From positions 232,574 through 296,573 of the forward strand of contig CALRIT020000003.1 in assembly GCA_943361925.1 (NCBI GenBank): a DNA stretch of 64,000 nucleotides. The letters are read 5' to 3'. Position numbers and translations under genes: made by a program. How positions within the stretch are numbered: position 1 is the stretch's first letter; the number at the start of each line of letters is the position of its first letter. This DNA is from CAISCU01 sp943361925 (GTDB lineage: Bacteria > Bacteroidota > Bacteroidia > UKL13-3). The notes below the pieces were generated by a model, which was not told where the DNA came from, ran no database searches, and saw only the letters and a program-made list of their open reading frames with translations. Below, piece by piece: positions 27,164 through 36,200 of this stretch.

Positions 27164-27249
27164 CTAACAATGAGTAGATTTGTTACATGATAAATATCAA
27201 TTAGTTGCAATTTTAATAGAAACTATTATTTTTGTCTAACATTTGTTAG
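27164..27249 (+). promoter_or_regulatory. tetR-paa promoter with two candidate TetR operators
   Basis: A perfect inverted repeat CTAACA-TT-TGTTAG lies at 27236-27249, ending 4 bp before the tetR ATG. A second, imperfect copy matching 10 of 14 positions lies at 27164-27177. Between them, TATTTTTG (27227-27234) fits the Bacteroidota -7 box with GTTG (27204-27207) 19 bp upstream. The perfect operator covers the expected transcription start, so a bound repressor would block its own gene and the paa genes behind it. This is inferred from position and symmetry only. Confidence 0.6.
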
Positions 27250-27253
27250 GCAT

Positions 27254-27862
27254 ATGGCAAGTTTAGTCGTTTCAAGAAAAGATCAAATCATTCAGGTAGC
27301 TGCTGATTTATTTAAGATTAGAGGATATGAGGCAACCTCAATGAGAGATATTGCTCAACAATTGGAGATTGAAGCCGCCAGTTTGTATCACCATATTAAA
27401 TCGAAAGAAGAAATTCTTGAGAAAATTTGTTTTAGTATGGCTGATCAGTTTTTAACCGGAATTGATGAGGTGAATGATATTTATTTTAGTGCTGAAGAAA
27501 AACTAAGAATGGCGATAAAAAGTCATGTAAGAGTTTTAACCGGAAATTTGTCGAAAAGCACTGTTTTTCTTCATGAATGGAGAAGTTTAAACGGAGAAAA
27601 ATTAATTGAATTCAAAGAGTTAAGAGATAAATACGAAAAAGGATTTAAAACCATCATTCAAGATGGAATTAATGAAGATATTTTTGATGATGTTGATTTG
27701 AAATTTGCAGTATTAAGTGTGTTGAGTTCTGTTAACTGGATTGCAGAATGGTATCGTGTTGATGGTGGAATGACAGCAGATGAAATTGCCAACAGAATCA
27801 GTGATTTTGTGATGGGAGGACTTAGAAAAAAATTAGTTACAGACCCACATTTTAAAGGATAA
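27254..27862 (+). CDS. TetR family repressor of the paa genes (likely)
   Basis: The 202-residue protein has the TetR DNA-binding helices at the N-terminus (ADLFKIRGYEATSMRDIAQQLEIEAASLYHHIKSKEEIL, residues about 16-54) and an all-helical ligand domain behind them. The ligand domain resembles that of regulators of fatty-acid and phenylacetate genes. It lies 23 bp before paaA in the same direction and has a palindromic candidate operator at its own promoter, so it most likely represses itself and paaABC until phenylacetyl-CoA or a similar thioester is present. This is analogous to, but not proven orthologous with, PaaR of other bacteria. Confidence 0.88.
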   Translation: MASLVVSRKDQIIQVAADLFKIRGYEATSMRDIAQQLEIEAASLYHHIKSKEEILEKICFSMADQFLTGIDEVNDIYFSAEEKLRMAIKSHVRVLTGNLSKSTVFLHEWRSLNGEKLIEFKELRDKYEKGFKTIIQDGINEDIFDDVDLKFAVLSVLSSVNWIAEWYRVDGGMTADEIANRISDFVMGGLRKKLVTDPHFKG

Positions 27863-27885
27863 AATTAAACCAAAAACCTAATACC

Positions 27886-28875
27886 ATGTACGGAAACGCT
27901 TACATCGACCCAAATGAGAAATTAAACGGAATTCTCGCAGGAGAGGATCCGGTAAAATTGGCTGAATTCGAAGCCAGAATTCAAAGAGGTGAAAAAATTG
28001 AACCTAAAGATTGGATGCCAAGAGAGTATCGCAAACAATTAATTAGAATGATTGAACAACACGGACATTCTGAAATTATTGGTGCTTTACCTGAAGGAAC
28101 CTGGATTACCAGAGCTCCGGGCTTCAGAAGAAAATTAGCTTTAATGGCTAAGGTTCAGGATGAAGTTGGACATGCACAATTGCTTTACAGTGCTGCTGAA
28201 ACTCTTGGAAAAAGTCGTGAAGAAATGATTAACGACCTCATCACCGGTAAATCAAAGTATTCTAATGTATTCAATTATCCTGCTTATACCTGGGCTGATG
28301 CATGTATCATTGCCTGGTTAATAGATGCGGGTGCAATCATCAATCAGGTTGCCAATGCAAAAGGTTCTTATGGTCCTTATTGCAGAGCTTTAGATAGGAT
28401 TTGTACTGAAGAATCTTTCCATTTAAAATATGGTCATGATAATATTGTTACTCTTGCAACAGGAACTCCAGTTCAAAGACAAATGGTTCAAGAAGCTTTG
28501 ACTCGTTGGTGGCCTCCAATCATGCATTTCTTTGGTCCTTCAGATAAAATTTCATCACATACAGAAATCTTAATGAGATGGAAAGTGAAGATGGCTAGTA
28601 ATGATGATATGCGTCAACAATACTTAAACATGTATGTTCCTAAAATCTGGGATTTAGGTTTGACATTACCTGATCCAAATCTTCGTAAAAATGAAGAAAC
28701 AGGTAAATGGGATTATACCGAGCCGGATTGGGATGAATTTAAAAGAGTAATCAATGGCGATGGTCCTTGTAACGCAGAAAGACTTGCTGTTAGAAGAAAT
28801 GCTGAAGAACGTGGCCGTTGGGTACGTGAGGCTTTAAAAGCCAATCAGTCTGCTTATGTTGTTCCATTAGCTTAA
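27886..28875 (+). CDS. paaA: phenylacetyl-CoA 1,2-epoxidase subunit A
   Basis: The 329-residue protein is the catalytic di-iron subunit of the ring-1,2-phenylacetyl-CoA epoxidase, which uses O2 and NADPH-derived electrons. Ferritin-like helices with Glu and ExxH ligands are visible, including MIEQHGHSEIIGALPEG, MAKVQDEVGHAQLLYSAAETLG and ICTEESFHLKYGHDNIV. The region from WITRAPGFRRKLALMAKVQDE is characteristic of PaaA. It is followed at 19 bp by paaB and then paaC, the usual subunit order. Confidence 0.97.
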   Translation: MYGNAYIDPNEKLNGILAGEDPVKLAEFEARIQRGEKIEPKDWMPREYRKQLIRMIEQHGHSEIIGALPEGTWITRAPGFRRKLALMAKVQDEVGHAQLLYSAAETLGKSREEMINDLITGKSKYSNVFNYPAYTWADACIIAWLIDAGAIINQVANAKGSYGPYCRALDRICTEESFHLKYGHDNIVTLATGTPVQRQMVQEALTRWWPPIMHFFGPSDKISSHTEILMRWKVKMASNDDMRQQYLNMYVPKIWDLGLTLPDPNLRKNEETGKWDYTEPDWDEFKRVINGDGPCNAERLAVRRNAEERGRWVREALKANQSAYVVPLA

Positions 28876-28894
28876 ACCTTTAAAGACCAAACTT

Positions 28895-29266
28895 ATGATT
28901 AACTCACTCGACCCCCGCATTACCAGGGCTCAGATAGAAGAGAACAATACCATTGCTCCTTTGGATACTTTAGACCAATGGGAAACTTATGAAGTATTTC
29001 ACCAAAAACGTCGTGGCGACCAACACATTCATGTTGGAATTGTACATGCTGCAAATCCTGAAATGGCATTAATCTTCGGCAAAGAACAATATGGCAGAAG
29101 AGGTGTAAGTGTAAATATTTGGGTTGTAAAAACCAGCAATGTTTTTGCATCTGATTATGATGATTCAGACATTTTTGAAACCGTTCCTGAAAAGCAATAC
29201 CGCGAAGCAGGAGGTTATAAAGTGATGGAGAAAATCAACAAATACAAAAAAGAAAAAGCCCTTTAA
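28895..29266 (+). CDS. paaB: phenylacetyl-CoA epoxidase subunit B
   Basis: This 123-residue protein is the small PaaB subunit, which bridges PaaA-PaaC dimers. It shows the family core WETYEVFHQKRRGDQHIHVGIVHAANPEMALIFGKEQYGRR, with SVNIWVVKTSNV. At 123 residues it is longer than the roughly 95-residue E. coli PaaB, mostly from an extra N-terminal segment of about 25 residues and a charged tail (EKINKYKKEKAL). The start ATG at 28895 lies 19 bp after paaA; a later start is possible because no other Met precedes the conserved core closely. Confidence 0.95.
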   Translation: MINSLDPRITRAQIEENNTIAPLDTLDQWETYEVFHQKRRGDQHIHVGIVHAANPEMALIFGKEQYGRRGVSVNIWVVKTSNVFASDYDDSDIFETVPEKQYREAGGYKVMEKINKYKKEKAL

Positions 29267-29281
29267 TCATCAATTTAAATT

Positions 29282-30031
29282 ATGGAAGCAGTAAAAGAAT
29301 TATTGTATAAAATGGCTGATGATTTATTGATCTTTGGTCATAGAAATAGCGAATGGACAGGCTTAGGTCCGATTTTGGAAGAAGACATAGCTTTTTCATC
29401 AATGGCACAGGATAAAATTGGGCATGCACAAGCGATGTACCAGATTTTACATGAACTTGGTGAGCAAGATCCTGATACAATTGCATTCACAAGAGAAGCC
29501 TCTAAATTTCACAATTGTCAGTTGGTTGAATTACCAAATGGCGAATATGATTTCAGTATGGTTCGTCATTTTTTATTCGACCATGCCGATCAACAAAGAT
29601 TTGAAATGTTGGCTAACAGCAGTTTCGAACCTTTGGCAAAAGTGGCTAGAAAAATAAAAGGCGAAATTAAATACCATGTTTTTCATGGCGATACTTGGAT
29701 GGTTAAATTAAGCAATGCAACTGAGGTAAGTAAGGCACGTATGCAATCGGCATTAAACGAAGCTTGGAATTATGCTTTGGGTATTTTTGAGCCTAGTGAT
29801 TTTGAAAAAGAATTAGCAGAATCAGGAGTATTTGAAGGTGAAGCCGCTTTACAAGAAAGATGGTTGGCAAAAATTACTCCTATCATTGAAAAAGCTGGAT
29901 TAAGAATTCCTGCGGAATCAAGCTGGGAGCCTGTTTATGGCGGACGTAAAGCATATCATTCAGATTATTTGGCGCCACTTGTTGAAGAAATGAGTGAAGT
30001 GTTTAGAGTAGATCCTTCGGCAGAATGGTAA
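29282..30031 (+). CDS. paaC: phenylacetyl-CoA epoxidase subunit C
   Basis: The 249-residue protein is the structural ferritin-like subunit PaaC, which stabilises PaaA. It has the N-terminal MADDLLIFGHRNSEWTGLGPILEEDIAFSS block, DKIGHAQAMYQ, and LFDHADQQRFEM. It begins 15 bp after paaB. A strong terminator follows 41 bp after its stop, and no paaD or paaE gene follows, so the Fe-S assembly factor and the reductase must be encoded elsewhere. Confidence 0.95.
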   Translation: MEAVKELLYKMADDLLIFGHRNSEWTGLGPILEEDIAFSSMAQDKIGHAQAMYQILHELGEQDPDTIAFTREASKFHNCQLVELPNGEYDFSMVRHFLFDHADQQRFEMLANSSFEPLAKVARKIKGEIKYHVFHGDTWMVKLSNATEVSKARMQSALNEAWNYALGIFEPSDFEKELAESGVFEGEAALQERWLAKITPIIEKAGLRIPAESSWEPVYGGRKAYHSDYLAPLVEEMSEVFRVDPSAEW

Positions 30032-30072
30032 TTATTTTAAATAGCACCGCGGCTTAAGTCTGGTGCAAATAA

Positions 30073-30109
30073 AAAAGAGGCTGTTTCAATATTTGGAACA
30101 GCCTCTTTT
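30073..30109 (+). terminator. terminator after paaC
   Basis: An A-run leads into a 9-bp stem (GAGGCTGTT / AACAGCCTC) with an 11-base loop and a following TTTT. Adding the A:T pairs, the stem is 13 bp. A small GCACC / GGTGC hairpin lies just before it (30044-30066). Confidence 0.8.
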
Positions 30110-30175
30110 GTGTTTATAAATTGCCCTCAATTAGAAGCCTATAGATTTTTATGTCAATCTTGAACTCATATAAAA

Positions 30176-30213
30176 AACAAAGCCCCATCTGTAATAACAG
30201 ATGGGGCTTTGTT
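30176..30213. terminator. terminator at the 3' end of the giant phosphatase-fusion gene
   Basis: A 17-bp perfect inverted repeat (AACAAAGCCCCATCTGT and its complement) with an AATA loop lies 16 bp after the stop of the minus-strand gene. With the flanking A and T bases it can end transcription from either side. Confidence 0.85.
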
Positions 30214-30228
30214 AAAGATTCTTAACTA

Positions 30229-33200
30229 TTACTTTTCAACCGAAATCTTAATGATTTCAACTTGAGTACCAACTTCAACTTTTACAAAGTAGAAACCGGC
30301 TTCAAGTTCATGATTGATTTCAGCAGATAATAATCCATCAGTATTAGAGAAATTGAAACTACGAACTGTTTGTCCCATCATATTGATGATTGAAACAGTT
30401 GCATTTTCTTCAATTTGGTTATTGATGTATGAAATATTAAAAGTTCCATTGTTAGGATTAGGATAAACATTTAATGTATTAACCAAAATTCCTTCTGTTA
30501 CTTCTTCTAATTCATTGTTACCATTTTTAGATAATGTAGTAGTACCATTTAAGCTAAAAGTTTTTGCAGTACCGGTTCCACAATTGTTAATTGCTTCAAC
30601 TTTTAAACTACCAGATTTGAAAAGATTTCCAAAGCTTAATGATAATGTATCAGTAGTAGTAATTACAACATTGCTAGAAACTGAACCAGATAAAGCTGTA
30701 ACGTTTGTAGCAGGAATTGTCCAACGATAAGTTGTTATTTCAGCTCCATTTGTTACAGAAGCTTTGTAACGTACAGTTGTGTTTTTAATAGCAGCACCAG
30801 TGCTTACAACTTTGAATATAGAAGCTTTTTCTTCTTTGATTGTTTGAGAAAGAGCAATTCCGTTTCCAGCATTGTTGTAAGGAGTTACTTTGATAGAACC
30901 ACTTGTGAAAGATGAATCAAATACAATACCAATTGAATTGGCAGTTGTTTTGATAGCTTTCAATGGATTTACTGTAGTATCATAATTTGCCACTAGTGAA
31001 TCACCAATTCTGCTAATTCTAGAACCTCTAGGTAAAGTAAATGTATAACCTAAATTGTGAACCGGAGTTGCTACAACAGTGATATCAGCTTCAGAACTTA
31101 ATCCGGTATTAACAGAGATTAAACATGTATTGTTAATGAAAGGATAAGCTTTAACTACTGCATTATCTGCTAAAGCAACACTTGGAGTTAAAGATACAAT
31201 GAAATTGTTAGCATCAATAATTTTTGAAACTACTGTTCCTGCTCTGAAAGTTCCAGTTCCGGAAGCTAAATCAACTAACATACCTTCTTTTAATCCACTT
31301 GTAGAACTAACTGTGATTACATTTACAAGGTTGGTAGCACCAGCATTTGATGTATAAATATTAAATGTATTTTGAGGAACAAAGTAAGCAACTAAAACTG
31401 CTCCATTAGCCAAGTTTGTTGTCATGTTGTTTGCAACTCTAAATTGTGTTGAACTTAAGATAGAATCAACAGTATTAGAATTACCCATATTACCAGTACC
31501 ACTAAGAACTTTAACTAAAGAACCAACTTTTAAGTCAGTAGTACTATTAACATTTACAATTCTATCTGAAGAGCCAGCACCTGCGATTGAGGTCCATGTT
31601 CCTTTTGCAAGATTCTTGTTTTGATTTGTAGTTAAAGCCTCAATTGTAAACATTGGCTTGTTTTTAGAAATCATAATAGAATCTTTTGCAGAAGTAGTAT
31701 TTGATAATAAATTAGTTGCTGTGCAATAAATGTATTTAGCTTTTGCAGCAGGACTTGAGAATTTAACAGGATCAGCAAACTGAATGTTTAATGATTTTGT
31801 ACCTTGACCTGAAACAATATTAACTCCAGTAGGTACAACCCAATCGTATTTATCAGCACCAGCTAAAGTATTAGCTTGAATGTTTAGAGTTGAATTATTA
31901 CTTATAACACCAATTTCTACTGAATCTTGAGCAATTGTAATTGGATCAAGAATAGTTTCAGCGATTGTCATTAATAATAATTGACCACCTTCTACTAGTT
32001 CAGTTGATTTAGCATAATGAGCTTGGTCAACCAATAAGAATTTACCTTTTCCAAGAATTGTAGCCATATCAATAATACCTGATGACTCTTCATCTTGAGT
32101 TAAGTAATTTGCAGCACCCGAAATAAATCTTGTAGAATCATGTTGTGCAACTAAAGATAACTGATCATTTGCAACATTATAAGACCAAATCTTACCATTG
32201 TGAACGTTGTTACCAACATCTTCTTGAATTAAAATATGTCCTAATGTATCAAATCCAATATTATCCATCATTTTAGGTCCTTCTGTACCATTAAGAACTG
32301 CACTTATTGTACCACCGGTTAACACGTTTGATGCAGATTTAAATCTTAATCTCCACATTCTGCTTGGTGCAGAAAATGAGTTAGTAGTTACAAAATAGAA
32401 GTCATTTGGATTTTTAGGGTCCCAAGCACCGTCTTCAGGACGTAAGAAATTGGTTACATTTAGGCTATTACTTCTGCTATTTAATGAACTACCTGTAGAA
32501 TCACGAACGATACCCAAATCAACTAAAGTAAATGTAGTATCTCTAGGAGTGGTTCCGCTAATTTCTGTAGGTAAACCTGCAACAGCAACACCATATAATT
32601 TTCCATTGTTTAAACCAGCTCTATCAATTTCAGTTCCAGTATTAGTTTTTGTACCAACATAGAAATAAACTTGACCAGGAGTTGCATCATCGGTTCCGGC
32701 AACAACTGTTTTGTCTCCAGCGAATGGAGATGCTACTGCATTTTCCCAAGAGAATTTACCCAAGTAAGGTAATTCATAAGTTGTACCAGCATTTACACCC
32801 GTAGCGATGTGAGCAAAAGCTCTACCTTCAGCACCAGATTCTTCACCATTTAAGAAGATTCTTTCTTGTGTTCCTCTACCAGTTTTGCTATTATAAAAAG
32901 CAGTTGTAGCTGCTAAATCTGCAGAACAGAATCTATTGAAACCACTTAACATTGGGGTATCTGAATTGTAATTTACAAACTTCTTCGCAACATTGTCCCA
33001 AAGTCTAACTTTTTGGATCAAATCAGAACCACTTACAATAGATAAATCAGCTTTATTAATAACCCATTTAGAAACAAATGCTCCTTTGTTACCATGAGCA
33101 CGATTGATTCCAACTGTATTACCAAATTCATGATTAATTAAAGCAGTGAAAGTACCATTTCCATTATCGAATGCGCCAACTCCATCAGGAATTCCGGCCA

Positions 33201-36200
33201 TTTTGTAAGAACCAACTGAATCACCAGCAGTTATTATTGCATCAAAACTAACATCAGAACGAGTAGGTAATAAATAAGGAGTTTGTGAAGAATTTGCTAA
33301 AATACCTAATGAAGCTTTATAAGAATCAGGATTAAACATGCTTAAGAATTGTCCACCTTCAACTATTTCACCTGCAACGCCATAATGCGCTTGATCAACT
33401 AAAATGAATTGGCCAGGACCTAGAATTTCTTCCATATCAATGATACCAGATGATTCTTCATCTTGAGTTAAATAGTTAGCAGAACCAGAAATGAATCTGG
33501 TTGTATCATGTTGGGCAAGAAGAGTTAGTTGGTCGTTTTTAGTATTGTACTGCCAAATTTTACCATTGTGTACATTGTTTCCAACATCTTCTTGAATTAA
33601 CAATAAACCATTTTTGTCGATACCAATATTGTCCATCATTTTTGGACCTTCAGTTCCATCTAATACAGCGGTAATTGTTCCACCCAATTCAGGATTTTCA
33701 ATATTGCTGAAAGAAACTTTCCATAATCTGCTTGGTGAAGTAATGTTATTAGTTGTAACAAAATATAAATCTTTAGGATTACTTGGATCCCAAGTTGCAT
33801 CTTCAGGACGTAAGAAATTTGTTACACTTAAACTATTTGATTTTGTGTTTAAAGCAGCACCTGAAGAATCACGAACGATTCCTAAATCAACCATTGTGAA
33901 TGCAGTTCCTGCTGAAGGAAAACTTCCACTTACCTCAGTTGCCAAACCATTAACAGCAATTCCATATAATTTACCATTACTTAAACCAGCCTTTTCTATT
34001 TCATTACCAGCATTGGTTTTAGTTCCAACATATACATAAACTTGACCAGGAGTTGCGTCATCTGTACCTACTACAATTGTTTTGTTTGATACATTAGGAT
34101 TTGCTACTGAATTTTCCCATGAGAATTTACCTAAATAAGGTAATTCGTAAGTAGTACCAGCTTCAGGTCCTGTAACGATATGAGCAAATGCTCTACCTTC
34201 TGAACCAGATTCTTCACCATTCATGAAAATTCTGCTTTGAGTACCTAAACCTGTTCTGCTATTATAGAAAGCAGAAACAGCAGGAAGGTCTGCAGAACAA
34301 AATCTGTTAAAACCAGAAACCATAGGACTTGCAGCATTGTAAGTTGTATAACCAGAGCCATTCCAAAGTTTAGCAGTTTGAATTAAATCAGAACCACTAA
34401 CAACAGATAAATCAGCTTTATTTATTACCCATTTTGAAACGAATGCACCTTTGTTTCCATGTGCACGGTTAACACCAACTGTATTTCCAAATTCATGGTT
34501 AATTAAAGCAGTGAATGTTCCATTTCCATTATCGAATGCACCAACACCATCAGGAATGCCAGCCATTCTATATGAACCAACTCTATCACCAGCAGTTAAA
34601 ATTGATGTGAATTGTACACCACTTTTGATAGTAGTTAAATAAGGACTTTGAGAACTATTAGCACCTGCATTAGGAACAATAATAGCATCAAGTCTATTGC
34701 TCAACGATTGAATTCTTGTATCACCATTAATAGAAGTATCTCTTAAATTGTAAGCAGCACTTGTATAGAAGTTACCCATATATTCAGCAAAAGCATCTTG
34801 TTCTTTACCAGTTGTGGTAAAAGTTGCAATACCTGTTGTTTTAATTGCAGTATCTAAGTTAACTCTGTTTGTTGCATTTGCAGGGAAAGGATAATTATCA
34901 CCACCTGTAAATAAGAAGTCTAATGTTACAAATTTGATAATTCTACTTGTATCACCAACCAAAGCACCATTTTTAACAATAGTATCTAATCTGTTTCCTA
35001 AAGAATCAACTAAAACCATTGAACGAATTCTGTTACCTGCACTTAGGTTAACATTGTAACTAAACATTACACCACCCACTTGTGGGAATTGACCAGGAGT
35101 TGCGCCAGTAGTAGTAGCAGAAATTCCATGTTCTAAAATTCTTTTTAAACCAGCAGCATTTGTTCTAGCAACAACTAATCCATTGTTGAATCTTAAAGAA
35201 TTTTCAATGTCTAATTGAGAGATATCACCTTTAGCTTTACCAGCAGAAGGATTTGCAAGTGTGTTTTCTAAGATTGTAGAATTACCAACTGCATTGATAT
35301 TTCCAATTGCTGAGCGTATACCACCACCATTTTTGATAGAAACTTTTACTTCAGCATCAGCTAATTTAGCATACCATAAGTTTGCATCTGCAGTTAAGTT
35401 ACCAAAATTTGTTTCTTCTGTTCTTACGAAATTTCTTCTACCTTCTAAGAATACATTTGATTTTCCAAATTTGTTACCGTCTTTATTATTAATAACTGTA
35501 GCAATTTGTGAAGTTAAAGTTCTAACATTAGCACCTTTAGTTCCAGAAGCAAAAGCAGCAGTATAAGTACCCCATAAGCTTGTAACCATTGCAGTATCTG
35601 CAGCATAAGCACCATTGATAGTTGAATCTAATAAGTTGGTTAATAAGATACCATCAGCGTCAAAATCACAAACAAAACGACCAACATATTTCCATTCTGA
35701 AGTTGTGTTTAAAATGGCAACAGGCTCATTGTCGTTGTTTACAGTTAAAATAGGATATTTATCAGCAACAGTTGTTCCAACTCTAATTCTATCATTTCCA
35801 TCAGCACACAATGAATGTGAACCACCGGCAATAATGATATCAAGACCTTTTAACAATGGAGCTAAAGCTTTTTCATTAGCTAATTGTTGAAGGTGACTCA
35901 TTAAAATTACTTTGTTGATACCTAAACTTCTTAATGAATCAATTACCGGTTGTAAAACTGCTGCCAAAGCAGGCATGTTATCAGAACCACCACTTGTAAC
36001 AGTTGTAGCACCAGGTGAAGAAATAGTTGCTAAAAGTTGTGTAGTAGCTCCAACAATACCAACTTTTTCACCATTCATTTCAATAATAGCTGAAGGTGCA
36101 ATACCTTTCTTTTGAGAATTGGCAGTAATGTTTACAGGAGTTTTAAAACTATCTACATGTAATCTTTGAGTAGTTGTTAAATAACTTAAATTTACATCAT

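Noticed and set aside
31960..34650. Possible assembly duplication in the giant gene.
   Set aside because: The two copies differ at many synonymous positions and in several residues, so they are real, diverged modules.
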